Shown here piece by piece: positions 35,419-43,627 of a stretch of DNA of 64,000 nt. How positions within the stretch are numbered: position 1 is the stretch's first letter; every line of letters starts with the position of its first letter. The position numbers and the translations under genes were made by a program. Under the pieces are notes generated by a model that had not been told where the DNA came from, searched no databases, and worked only from the letters and a program-made list of their open reading frames with translations. Source of the DNA: Natrinema caseinilyticum. GTDB lineage: Archaea > Halobacteriota > Halobacteria > Halobacteriales > Natrialbaceae. The stretch lies in assembly GCF_024227435.1 (NCBI RefSeq), contig NZ_CP100445.1:310001-374000 (forward strand), in the 5' to 3' direction.

Positions 35419-35569
35419 TGCCCGGGGAGGGCTCCGAACCCTCGATCTCCGCATGTCCCAGGTTCGAGGCTCGGCAGTCCTCGAGGGACACGGAGGCTTC
35501 CAAGGCGAAACCGCACCGAATCTCTGAACCCTATGAGTGCGGCGCTATGTCCAGCTAAGCCACCCGGGC
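35419..35569 (-). tRNA. elongator tRNA-Met(CAT), with a 77-nt intron
   Basis: On the minus strand: acceptor GCCCGGG pairs with CCCGGGC, D-arm GCTTAGCTGGACATAGC, anticodon stem CCGCA/TGCGG with loop CTCATAA, T-arm GAGGG-TTCGGAG-CCCTC, discriminator A. The intron is 35455-35531, placed after the base next to the anticodon, the usual site for haloarchaeal elongator tRNA-Met introns, excised through a bulge-helix-bulge. The isotype follows from CAT plus the intron; the initiator tRNA lacks it. Confidence 0.92.
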
Positions 35570-35638
35570 TCGATTACCGATAGTGCGGTCCGTTTCTTTA
35601 ACCTTCCCATTCGGCATCGCTGTGTAACGTGGACCCAC

Positions 35639-35840
35639 GGCACTGTCTAGATGAGCGGATTTCCCCGAGTTCGTATCTCTACTCAGACATACTGTGACTG
35701 GTGAGGACCGTGAAACGAATTCGAGAGAATACAGCGTGCTCTGCAGTGGCTGGACCGATTTGTGTCGTCGGTCAAGACCGCAATCGTCACGGTCGCTCAA
35801 ACTGCTGAAATTTGCTGATCTGGCTCAACTAGACAGTGCC
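35639..35840. mobile_element. 202-bp IS6-type MITE
   Basis: Ends GGCACTGTCTAGATGAGC (35639-35656) and the complement of GGCACTGTCTAGTTGAGC (35823-35840) differ at one base. GGCACTGT is the terminal signature of IS6-family elements such as IS26. It is flanked by the 8-bp direct repeat GGACCCAC (35631-35638 and 35841-35848), the expected IS6 duplication size. No transposase gene is inside, so it depends on one elsewhere. Confidence 0.85.
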
Positions 35841-35881
35841 GGACCCACGGATTTATCATACGGTATTACAAACGACAGTGC

Positions 35882-37033
35882 ATGAGCGTTCCCGGCATCG
35901 TCCACTCTACTCTCGATGGCGAGGAGATCGCGGCGCGGGTCTCTCTCGGCAGTGACGACGAGATTTTCATTACGCCAACCCGAACCATCGTCTACCGTGC
36001 AGACGGTCTTCTGAGCGACGAATCGGCAGACGAATTCCCGCACGACGCAGACCGGCTGACCCTCTCGGAGGGTCGGCGGAAAACGAAGTTTACCCTCGAG
36101 TACGCAATCGACGGCGATCGATCGTTCGCAGTTCCGGCGGGGAAAACCGACGACGTCCTCCATCCCGTCCTGGCGGGGGTGTTAAACGGCAACGAAATCA
36201 CCGATCCCGGCGAGACGGTCGTCAAGACGTATCGGTTCAGCGAACTGACGCTGATCATCACGAGCGATCGACTCGTCAAGCACATCGGCGGTGCGGTCTG
36301 GGACGAGGACTACGAGGAGTACCACTTCGACGACGTGACGAAACTCGCGTTCGAGGACGGAAGCGTGGCGATCCAGATCGTCCTCACGGTCGACGGACGT
36401 CCCCAGCGGATCAAGGCGCCAAACGAGGAGGCAAACGACATCCGAGAACGTCTCCAGCGAGCCCTGTTCGACTATCACGGCGTGAGTTCGCTCGCGGAAC
36501 TCAACAGCGTCGTCGGCGACGCCGTCGACGAGGAGCCCAGTACCGGCGGGTCGGTCGATTTCGGCGGCGGTGTCGATCCACTCGATGCGAACCCTCCGGA
36601 ACCAGACACCAACGGGAACGGTGAGTCGCCGACCGATGCAGGGAACTCCCGACCGGCCGATCCGCTCGCCGGCGGCGGAACGGGCGACGGTCAGATGGCC
36701 GACTCGGAACCGTCGAGGGCCGCCGACAACGAGACCGGGGTCGCCCAGTCGCCAGGAGCGTCCGCCGCGCCAAATCAGGGTCGAAGCGGTGAGGACTTCG
36801 CGGAGACTGCGTCCTTCCTCGGGGAGGCGACCAACGTTGACGCGACGCTCGCGGACGAGGCGTTCGGTGGCGAATCCGGGCCCGAGTCCGGCTCTGGGGC
36901 GCCGGAAACGGATCCGGAACTCTTAGAACGACTCGAGGCGCTCGAGGCCGCTGTCGAGCGCCAAAGCGAGATTATCGAGCGACAACAGGGGACGATCAAC
37001 AAGCTAATCGTGGAACTCCGGCAGGGTCGTTAG
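35882..37033 (+). CDS. DUF7115-like haloarchaeal protein
   Basis: A 383-residue protein. The N-terminal half (residues 1-205) is a compact two-part domain (GEEIAARVSLGSDDEIFITP, RTIVYRADGLLSDE; TVVKTYRFSELTLIITSDRL), as in DUF7115, resembling a PH-like or short-repeat fold. A long low-complexity Gly/Asp/Ser linker leads to a C-terminal coiled coil (LLERLEALEAAVERQSEIIE). Function is unknown. ATG 35882 lies 26 bp from a TTTATC element (35852-35858), so it is leaderless. The IS6-type MITE ends 11 bp upstream of that box. Confidence 0.75.
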   Translation: MSVPGIVHSTLDGEEIAARVSLGSDDEIFITPTRTIVYRADGLLSDESADEFPHDADRLTLSEGRRKTKFTLEYAIDGDRSFAVPAGKTDDVLHPVLAGVLNGNEITDPGETVVKTYRFSELTLIITSDRLVKHIGGAVWDEDYEEYHFDDVTKLAFEDGSVAIQIVLTVDGRPQRIKAPNEEANDIRERLQRALFDYHGVSSLAELNSVVGDAVDEEPSTGGSVDFGGGVDPLDANPPEPDTNGNGESPTDAGNSRPADPLAGGGTGDGQMADSEPSRAADNETGVAQSPGASAAPNQGRSGEDFAETASFLGEATNVDATLADEAFGGESGPESGSGAPETDPELLERLEALEAAVERQSEIIERQQGTINKLIVELRQGR

Positions 37034-37494
37034 TCGTCCCGGCCGGTCACTTTTCGGATACACGAGGAACCGAACGGGCCGAGTTCCCCCGCGTCGAGAT
37101 CGACGAAGTAGCCGGTCGTCAGCCCCGACCCACAGCGCTGACAGGAGAACTCCCCTTCCTTCGTGACGACGTCTCGTTCGAATCGAACGTACTGGCGGCT
37201 TTTCGGGCGGACGATGCCGTCGTCCCGTTCGATGAGGCCCCGGAGTTCGGCTTGGTCGAGGATCGATCGCGTAACCGTCGGGTCGGTCGTAATCGTCTCG
37301 ATTCGGTCGACGGTGTCGGCGAGCGATATCGTTTCGTGCTCGAGTCTGGCGAGTAGCGCCAGCCCGAGTTCGACACGGTCGTCGTCCGCTTCGAAGGATG
37401 GGTCGAGCGAATCGGCGTCGCTGTCGGCGTCATCCTCGAACGGGTCGGCGTCGTCGTCAGGTCCGTTTTCGGGCCGGTTGTCGTCTCGATCCAT
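37030..37494 (-). CDS. DUF5830-family protein
   Basis: A 154-residue protein that overlaps the previous gene's stop by 4 bp in convergent orientation. After an acidic N-terminus, ELGLALLARLEHETISLADTVDRIETITT forms a helical or winged-helix-like unit, followed by a zinc-binding part EFSCQRCGSGLTTGYFVDL and GPFGSSCIRKVTG. This matches, from memory, DUF5830. It is probably a DNA- or RNA-associated regulator; unproven. Confidence 0.7.
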   Translation of the reverse strand: MDRDDNRPENGPDDDADPFEDDADSDADSLDPSFEADDDRVELGLALLARLEHETISLADTVDRIETITTDPTVTRSILDQAELRGLIERDDGIVRPKSRQYVRFERDVVTKEGEFSCQRCGSGLTTGYFVDLDAGELGPFGSSCIRKVTGRDD

Positions 37495-37688
37495 CTATCG
37501 ATGATCGTGACTCGGTGCGAATAAACGTTGTCGCAACGGGATGCAACGGCCGGTCACCGGATAGTGAAGAACGAAGACGACGGTTCTCAGCGGATGGGAA
37601 TCCGCCTGTCGTTGATACTGTCGGTGTGTTGAATATCAAGCTGGAACAGGACGCGACCGGGACACGAGATTCCGGCGCCTACCAACCA

Positions 37689-38669
37689 ATGACTCGAACG
37701 ATCGTCGACACGGCTGAAAAAGGAGCGACCGGAAACCAGACACGAGAGACCGCACCGACGCTCGAGCGACAGCGGTCGGAGTGTCCGGAGTGTACGGGCC
37801 GGATCCAGCACGACGAGGAACACGGCGAACGAACGTGTACCGAGTGTGGCCTCGTTCTCGATGCGGACGAGATCGATTACGGGCCCGAATGGCGGACGTT
37901 CGATGACGCCACGGAAGACGAATGCCGCGTCGGGGCTCCAATAACGCCGTTGAGACACGACAAAGGTCTCAGTACGACGATCGGGTGGCGGAACGAGGAC
38001 GCCTACGGGAACGCGATTTCGGCGCGAAAGCGATCGCAGCTGCAGCGATTGCGGACCTGGAACGAACGGTTCACCTCGAAGAACGCCCGGGAACGGAATC
38101 TGAAGCAGGCCCTCGGCGAGATCGAGCGCATGGCATCGGCCCTCGGATTGCCGGACTCGTGTCGCGAGACCGCCGGCGTGATGTATCGCCGGGCCGTCGA
38201 CGACGGGTTGCTTCCGGGTCGATCGATCGAGGCGATGACGACTGCCTGCCTCTACGCGGCGGCACGGCAACACTGCACGCCGCGGACGTTAGTCGCGTTT
38301 GCGTCGGTCAGTCGAGTCGAAAAACTTCCGATTCAACGCGCGTATCGGTATCTCTCGACAGAACTCGGGTTGCAAATCGAGCCGGCCGATCCCGTCCACT
38401 ACCTGCCGCAATACGCCTCGGAACTCGGGGTAACCGACGATGCCGAGCACCTGGCTCGGGAGATCATCGACGCGGCGAAGGCTCGCGATCTTCACAGCGG
38501 CCGGAGCCCGGCCGGGTTGGCGGCTGCGGCGATTTACGGGGCGGCTCAACTGACGAACGACCGGCTCACCCAGGCGACGGTCGGCGAAGAAACCGGTGTG
38601 AGCGCGGTGACGGTCCGGAATCGATACCGAGAGTTACTGGCGGCCTACGACGAGGCGCGTGATCGATAG
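37689..38669 (+). CDS. tfb: transcription initiation factor TFB
   Basis: A 326-residue TFB. Zinc ribbon C32-x2-C35 ... C50-x2-C53 (CPECTGRIQ / CTECGLVLD), B-reader and B-linker (YGPEWRTFDD, GLSTTIGWRNEDAYGN), then two cyclin folds (about 120-215 and 225-320; ACLYAAARQHCTPRTLVAFA and AAIYGAAQLTNDRLTQATVG). It recruits RNA polymerase to TATA/BRE promoters. Haloarchaea encode several TFBs; this one looks divergent. ATG 37689 is the first start giving a TFB N-terminus. Its stop abuts the next ATG. Confidence 0.93.
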   Translation: MTRTIVDTAEKGATGNQTRETAPTLERQRSECPECTGRIQHDEEHGERTCTECGLVLDADEIDYGPEWRTFDDATEDECRVGAPITPLRHDKGLSTTIGWRNEDAYGNAISARKRSQLQRLRTWNERFTSKNARERNLKQALGEIERMASALGLPDSCRETAGVMYRRAVDDGLLPGRSIEAMTTACLYAAARQHCTPRTLVAFASVSRVEKLPIQRAYRYLSTELGLQIEPADPVHYLPQYASELGVTDDAEHLAREIIDAAKARDLHSGRSPAGLAAAAIYGAAQLTNDRLTQATVGEETGVSAVTVRNRYRELLAAYDEARDR

Positions 38670-38933
38670 ATGTCGCGAAGACAACTCGAGCGGACGATTC
38701 TCGATTCGCTTGCCGATTCGGGACCCCTTTACGTCGTGGATCTGGCAGCGGCGGTCGACGAACACCCGCTGACGATCGAACAGGCCTGCGAGCGACTGCA
38801 CGACGCAGCGGACATCCGGCCGATCGGCTGTCGCCGGTACGACATCACCGCGACCGGCCACCGACGGCTCAGCGATGTGAAACCCATGTCCAGCGGATCG
38901 GACGTGCAGACGAGAACTGAAGGACGGAGCTAA
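38670..38933 (+). CDS. small winged-helix protein coupled to TFB
   Basis: An 87-residue protein starting at the base after the tfb stop (TAG-ATG). SRRQLERTILDSLADSGPLYVVDLAAAVDEHPLTIEQACERL and DIRPIGCRRYDITATG form a helix-turn-helix with wing. Direct coupling suggests the two are translated together and that this protein may modulate TFB-dependent transcription. The specific family is unknown. Confidence 0.7.
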   Translation: MSRRQLERTILDSLADSGPLYVVDLAAAVDEHPLTIEQACERLHDAADIRPIGCRRYDITATGHRRLSDVKPMSSGSDVQTRTEGRS

Positions 38934-39224
38934 CGCGGTCCTGGAACCGTCAGGAACCCGAGTCGGTCTCCAACCGGTCGCTTTTTGCATCCGAATTTCC
39001 TCCTGCTCTCGGGAGTGGCCGTGGGGGTCCACGCCGCGACGACGATCGCGTGGCGTCCCGCGGGCGCGATGTCGTGACGTTCGTACCGGGGGCTTCGAGT
39101 CTCCGGTCTCCTCGTCGCATCGCCCGCGGAGTCGTCCGGTCCGCCAATGACGGGATGAGGGTACGGGGGTCCGCCGAGGAACTGGTACTCGAGCCACGCG
39201 TCGGTGCGTGTGTGCTGCGTTTCG

Positions 39225-40586
39225 TTACTCGACCCAGACCGTTTTCCTGTTGACGAACTCGAGCATACCTTCGCGCGCGAGTTCGCGGCCGTACCCCGAC
39301 TCCTTGATGCCGCCGAACGGGACGCGCGGATCGGATTTCACGAGCTGGTTCACGTAGACGCAGCCGGCGTCGATTTCGCGGGCGAGGCGTCGGCCGCGTT
39401 CGCGGTCGGTCGTCCAGACGCTGGCTCCGAGTCCGAATTCGGTGTCGTTGGCCTTCCGGACGAGTTCGTCCTCGTCGTCGATTTCGTAGACGGCGGCGAC
39501 GGGACCGAACGTCTCTTCGCTGTCGGCCGGACACCCCTCGGGGACGTCGGCAAGGACCGTCGGCGGGTAGTAGGCGCCCTCACGATCCATCGGTTCTCCG
39601 CCGGTGAGGACTCGCGCGCCGGCCTCCACGCTCGCTTCGACCTGCTCGTGGAGTTCCTCCATGAGATCAGTGCGGGCTTGCGGGCCGACGTCGGTGTCCT
39701 CGTCCATCGGATCGCCGATCGTAAGCGACTCGACTTCGTCGACGAACCGGTCTACGAATTCGTCGTACACGGCCGTGTGAACGAGGAACCGCTTCGCGGC
39801 GATGCAAGACTGCCCGCCGTTTTGATTGCGCGCCCACGCGGCCGTCTCGACCGTGTCCGCCAGGTCGGCGTCGTCGAGGACGACGAACGGGTCGCTCCCG
39901 CCGAGTTCGAGGACAGATTTCTTGAGTTGCTCTCCAGCGGTCGACGCGACGGCACGCCCGGCCGGTCCGCTGCCGGTCACGGTCGCGGCTTTGACGCGCT
40001 CGTCCTCGATAACGTCGTCGACCAGATCCGACGGAATCAGCAACGTCTGGAAAACGTCCGCCGGGTAGCCCGCCTCTCGGAACACGTCTTCGATCGCCTG
40101 TGCACAACCGGGGACGTTCGAGGCGTGCTTCAGCAGACCGACGTTCCCCGAGGTGAGGTGCGGAGCCGCGAATCGAAATACCTGCCAGAACGGGAAATTC
40201 CACGGCATCACCGCGAGGATCGGTCCGAGCGGATCGTAAACCGTTTCGACGGCCGAACCCGGCGGACTCGGATGGGCATCGGCTTCGAGGTAGGCGCTGC
40301 CGTGTTGCGCGTAGTGATCGCAAACCCACGCGCACTTCTCTACCTCTGCGAGTCCCTGGCCGATCGGCTTGCCCATCTCTCTGGCCATCGTTTCGGCGTA
40401 CTCGCGTTTGTTCTCGCGAAGGACGTCACCGGCGTCCGCGAGCAACTCCTCGCGCTCGCGGATCGGCCGTTCGCGCCACTCCGCGTAGGCCTCGGTCGCC
40501 CGCTCGAGTGCGGCCTCGACGTCCGATTCCGTGTGTTCTTCGACCGTCTCTTCTCGTTCGCCGGTGGCCGGATTGATTATCTCCAT
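39225..40586 (-). CDS. NAD(P)-dependent (succinate-semi)aldehyde dehydrogenase
   Basis: A 453-residue aldehyde dehydrogenase. N-terminus MEIINPATGEREE, cofactor-loop MPWNFPFWQVFR, catalytic Glu in ELGGSDPFVVLDDADL (E227), nucleophile Cys261 in NGGQSCIAAKRF, and the C-terminal PFGGIKESGYGRELAREG. Length and sequence fit the succinate-semialdehyde dehydrogenase branch, so it would oxidise succinic or related semialdehydes. A 15-bp perfect palindrome AAACGTT-A-AACGTTT sits 21-35 bp upstream of the ATG. Confidence 0.9.
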   Translation of the reverse strand: MEIINPATGEREETVEEHTESDVEAALERATEAYAEWRERPIREREELLADAGDVLRENKREYAETMAREMGKPIGQGLAEVEKCAWVCDHYAQHGSAYLEADAHPSPPGSAVETVYDPLGPILAVMPWNFPFWQVFRFAAPHLTSGNVGLLKHASNVPGCAQAIEDVFREAGYPADVFQTLLIPSDLVDDVIEDERVKAATVTGSGPAGRAVASTAGEQLKKSVLELGGSDPFVVLDDADLADTVETAAWARNQNGGQSCIAAKRFLVHTAVYDEFVDRFVDEVESLTIGDPMDEDTDVGPQARTDLMEELHEQVEASVEAGARVLTGGEPMDREGAYYPPTVLADVPEGCPADSEETFGPVAAVYEIDDEDELVRKANDTEFGLGASVWTTDRERGRRLAREIDAGCVYVNQLVKSDPRVPFGGIKESGYGRELAREGMLEFVNRKTVWVE

Positions 40587-40606
40587 GGGGGAAGTGTGTA
40601 CGGTGA

Positions 40607-40621
40607 AAACGTTAAACGTTT
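40607..40621. promoter_or_regulatory. palindromic operator upstream of the aldehyde dehydrogenase
   Basis: Seven-base arms around a single A, within the core promoter distance of the minus-strand gene starting at 40586. A repressor or activator dimer site is likely; the factor is unknown. Confidence 0.45.
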
Positions 40622-40831
40622 ACATAATTCGGTCGACTGGTCGGGCCTGTGGTCGCCTGCGGCCGGCGCTTTCGAGCGACGGTACCAGCCCACCGCCCGT
40701 GTAGATTCGCACGGCAAACGCAGGTCGAGGGTCGTTTTCGGAGCCAGGTGTGCGCCGGTGACGCTCGATCCCGCCCCCGCTCGAACCGGTTGGTCAGGAC
40801 CTTCAAGTACGTGAGACTAGACGCTTTACGT

Positions 40832-41137
40832 ATGCCCGACGTCACAGCACTCGATTCCCTCGAGGAGACGACCCACGCGGAGGTATTCGACGGCGGATCG
40901 CCCCGAACCGTCCGCCTCCGCCTGGAAGCTGACGAGCGCGTCCCGGCACACCGTCATCCCGATTCGAACGTGGTCTTACTCGTACTCTCCGGTCGCCTCG
41001 AACTCGCGCTCGGCGACGAGACGTACGCTCTCGGGCCGGACGACGTCGTTCGGTTCGACGGCGATCAGGACATTTCACCGCGCGCGGTCGAACCCAGTAC
41101 GGCGCTTATCGTGTTCGCTCCGAAACGCGACCCGTAA
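40832..41137 (+). CDS. cupin-domain protein
   Basis: A 101-residue single cupin. Motif 1 reads VPAHRHPDSNVVLLVLSGRL and motif 2 ALGPDDVVRFDGDQDISPRAV; the usual metal residues H-x-H and a later position are partly present (the second-motif His is not evident). The role could be a metal-dependent isomerase or a small-molecule sensor. TATA-like sequence upstream (ACGCTTTACGTATG) supports the start. Confidence 0.8.
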   Translation: MPDVTALDSLEETTHAEVFDGGSPRTVRLRLEADERVPAHRHPDSNVVLLVLSGRLELALGDETYALGPDDVVRFDGDQDISPRAVEPSTALIVFAPKRDP

Positions 41138-41163
41138 GGTCGGATCCGTTTCATACGGACTAC

Positions 41164-41223
41164 TGTAAGTCATTGCCGGTGCAACCGCGACCGTCCTGCG
41201 GTTGCACCGGTACATCGTTACAG
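41164..41223. terminator. long interrupted palindrome between convergent genes
   Basis: A perfect 13-bp stem CCGGTGCAACCGC/GCGGTTGCACCGG (41176-41188/41198-41210) is flanked symmetrically by CTGTAA and TTACAG (41164-41169/41218-41223) at equal 6-7 bp distances. It lies between the convergent cupin and UDG-superfamily genes, where a bidirectional terminator is expected. It lacks a T-tract, so a mobile palindromic element is another option. Confidence 0.5.
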
Positions 41224-41232
41224 CAGACCGTC

Positions 41233-41865
41233 TCAGCCGACCGTCGTCGCCACGCCTTTGGTCTGTCGGTAATCGCTCGCGAGCAGGGACTGCAGCCGGG
41301 ATTCGATCGCTTCGTCGTCGCCGTCGACCCACGAGGCTGGTTCCCTGATCGGCACGACCAGGAACCCGCGCCCTCGAATTTCCGTCGCGTGGAGTCTCGC
41401 CATGTCGAGATCGAGTCGGTGACGTTGGGCCGTGTACTCGCGAAGCACGCGATCGGTCGCGTGCTCCCCGACCGGCAGGAGGACATGCGCGTTGATCGCC
41501 CGCAACTCGGCGTCGAAGAAGCGTTCCAGGTCGGCGTAGTCGGCCACGGTCGGTGCCTCGCCGTCCGGGAGGCTACACATGTGGACGTAGCTCGCAAAGC
41601 AGTTCTCTAGGGTGGGATGCGTCCACGACCCGCTCGCGAATTCGACGTCGCGAAGCAGTTGCTGGATCGCGAGTCCGCTCTCGGTTTCGGTAAAGGGAAC
41701 GCCCGTGGATTCACCGCCGTGAACGCCGGGATAGTCGCCGATGACGTGGAAGTCGGCGTTGGCGTCACTGTAGCCGAAGACTGCGGTCCGATCGTCCGGA
41801 TCGGAGCGGTCGAACGGCGGTCGGAATCCGAACGGATTGCTCGTCCTGTCGGTGACGTTGCGCAC
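41233..41865 (-). CDS. uracil-DNA glycosylase superfamily protein
   Basis: A 210-residue protein. VIGDYPGVHGGESTGVPFT is the substrate/catalytic loop of UDG superfamily enzymes (G-x-x-P-G), followed by NCFASYVHMCSLPDGE and LLPVGEHATDRVLREY, where the C-terminal family motif has been altered. The usual HPS motif is not obvious, so specific activity is uncertain. A role in base-excision repair is inferred. Confidence 0.7.
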   Translation of the reverse strand: MRNVTDRTSNPFGFRPPFDRSDPDDRTAVFGYSDANADFHVIGDYPGVHGGESTGVPFTETESGLAIQQLLRDVEFASGSWTHPTLENCFASYVHMCSLPDGEAPTVADYADLERFFDAELRAINAHVLLPVGEHATDRVLREYTAQRHRLDLDMARLHATEIRGRGFLVVPIREPASWVDGDDEAIESRLQSLLASDYRQTKGVATTVG

Positions 41866-41943
41866 AGTACATCGAAACGTAGCGACCGCTCAAAACGCCG
41901 GCGATCGCGGCAGTACGGGACTTCATCCGATGATTCACGGCCT

Positions 41944-42054
41944 ATCGTAGTCGTCGAAACGAGGTACTCTCCGCTCGCAGTGGGGCGGCCAGCAAAGGCT
42001 CGTTGGCTGCGACATCGCGAGCGGGGGTGTGTACCGACGTTCGACGACTACGAT
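41944..42054. mobile_element. 111-bp snap-back MITE, copy 2 (inverted)
   Basis: Terminal repeats ATCGTAGTCGTCGAA (left, 41944) and its complement at 42040-42054. Aligns along its full length with the reverse complement of copy 1 (4951-5060) at roughly four in five bases, including the internal CCGCTCGC/GCGAGCGG and GGCCAGC arms. The arms differ by compensated and uncompensated changes, so the copy is old. No transposase. Confidence 0.8.
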
Positions 42055-42176
42055 ACTCGACCGATGGCCATCGAACGGCCGGCACCTCGAGTCACCCGAT
42101 GGCCGGTCGCTGGCGGTCCGGAGCCGGTTTCGGATGACGGTGGGTTTATAATTCAGACGCGCATTTCGTTCTGTAA

Positions 42177-42668
42177 ATGCATCAGATGGGCCATTACGGC
42201 TGTGCGCTGCTTTCGTACGCGCCGCTCGGTACCATCGTCGCATTCGGGGGGTACGGGGACGTCGCGATCGTCGGCGGTCTCGTCTGTGTGGCGCTGTCGA
42301 CGCTGCCGGACTACGATCACCGTGTCCCGCTGATCTCCCATCGGGGACCCACTCATTCGATCCCGTTCGCGCTACTTGTCGGTGCGGGCCTCGCCGCCGT
42401 GACTGGCTTCCTTGTCGACTCCTCGTCGGCGTTCACTGATGCGAGCGTCGTCGCCTTTGCCTTCCTCGTCGGCGTCGTCTCGATCGGTTCGCATCTCCTC
42501 GCAGACGCGTTGACACCGATGGGAATCAGCCCGTTCTGGCCGTTCTCGAGCCGTCGGTATTCACTCGAGGTGACGACCGCCGCGAATCCGATCGCTAACT
42601 ACGGGTTGTTCGGTCTCGGTGTCGGTGCGGTCCTCTCCGGCATTTCGATTATCGTCGTTCTCGGCTGA
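42177..42668 (+). CDS. DUF457/YdjM-type membrane-bound hydrolase
   Basis: A 163-residue member of the same family as the genes at 23962 and 24527. Motifs MGHYGCALLSYAPLG, STLPDYDHRVPLISHRGPTHSIPFALL and GSHLLADALTPMGISPFWPF. Four or five membrane helices. ATG 42186 (fourth codon, MGHYG) is an alternative. Convergent with ctaA. Confidence 0.85.
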   Translation: MHQMGHYGCALLSYAPLGTIVAFGGYGDVAIVGGLVCVALSTLPDYDHRVPLISHRGPTHSIPFALLVGAGLAAVTGFLVDSSSAFTDASVVAFAFLVGVVSIGSHLLADALTPMGISPFWPFSSRRYSLEVTTAANPIANYGLFGLGVGAVLSGISIIVVLG

Positions 42669-42723
42669 GTTCCGTCAAAACGCTCTTCGAGGGGACAGAT
42701 CTACAGGCGGATCAGGCCGAGTG

Positions 42724-42744
42724 CCTCGGGGCTTGACCCCGAGG
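42724..42744. terminator. hairpin between convergent genes
   Basis: CCTCGGGG and CCCCGAGG pair around a 5-nt loop (CTTGA), 4 bp from the end of ctaA on the minus strand and 55 bp after the plus-strand DUF457 gene. A terminator shared by both is likely. Confidence 0.45.
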
Positions 42745-42748
42745 TGGT

Positions 42749-43627
42749 TCACGGCGAGAGTGCAGTCGAGTTCTCGTCCGAGGGCACTTCGCGTCGGCTC
42801 CACACCATCGCGACGGCGAACGTCGAGAGGAGGGCCACGACGGCGACGAGGTACGGGGCCTCGAGGGCGGGGTTTACCGCCCGCCGGCCGAAGAAGAGGA
42901 CGACGACGACCAGCGGCGGCCCTGCGAGCAGCGCGGTGACGGCACGCCCCGAAAACCGGCGGCGACCGACCATCGCGGCGACGATTGCCGCACCGAGCAA
43001 CGTGAGAGTGACGGCGTACTGGGTCAGTTGCATCGTCGGCGAGTACGTCGCGATCCCGGCGTCGACCGCTGGACTGAGGACCACGTGGGCCGGCACGGCG
43101 GCGATACCGAGTGCGAGCGAACCGAGGACGTGAGGCTTCGAGAGCCGCGGTGCCCAGACGCTGACGGTGGCGACCAGAAACAGCGTGAAGATCGTGACGG
43201 CCGTCCAGAAGTGCAGCGAGAGGATGTCCATCGTGTACTGCTTCACCGTCTCCCGGCCGAGAGCGACTTGTACCGGCGTCAGCACCATTCCGAGGACGAC
43301 CAACGCGGTCACTCGCCGGTCGACGTCGGGGAGTCGCCAGGCTGCCAGTGCGGAGCCGACGATCGCAAAGCCCGCGAACATCGCGACGAAGCGGTGGAAC
43401 CACTCGTAGAAACTCGGCAGGTTCGCCGGCAAGAGATTGAATGGCCCGCCGTCGCACCGGGGCCAGTTAGCCTCACAGGCCAGTCCGGAGCCTGTCGCCT
43501 TCGCCGCGACGCCAAGCAGGATCGTCGCCGCGACCAGTGTGAGCGTGGCGGTCAGCAGGTGCGGATAGCCGAACCGATCGATCAGCGACCGAAGTCTCGA
43601 GTCGGGCGTGTGATTATCGTACGACAC
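42749..43627 (-). CDS. ctaA: heme A synthase (COX15/CtaA family)
   Basis: A 292-residue polytopic protein. The signature VAAKATGSGLACEANWPRCDGG is the conserved substrate-binding loop with paired cysteines; YEWFHRFVAMFAGFAIVG and LSLHFWTAVTIFTLFLVAT carry heme-ligand His residues; TMQLTQYAVTLTLLGAAIVA forms the second half. It oxidises heme O to heme A for terminal oxidases. There is no ctaB or cox gene alongside in this window. Confidence 0.9.
   Translation of the reverse strand: MSYDNHTPDSRLRSLIDRFGYPHLLTATLTLVAATILLGVAAKATGSGLACEANWPRCDGGPFNLLPANLPSFYEWFHRFVAMFAGFAIVGSALAAWRLPDVDRRVTALVVLGMVLTPVQVALGRETVKQYTMDILSLHFWTAVTIFTLFLVATVSVWAPRLSKPHVLGSLALGIAAVPAHVVLSPAVDAGIATYSPTMQLTQYAVTLTLLGAAIVAAMVGRRRFSGRAVTALLAGPPLVVVVLFFGRRAVNPALEAPYLVAVVALLSTFAVAMVWSRREVPSDENSTALSP

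Noticed and set aside
39204-40814. A 536-codon plus-strand frame
   Set aside because: Antisense shadow of the aldehyde dehydrogenase.
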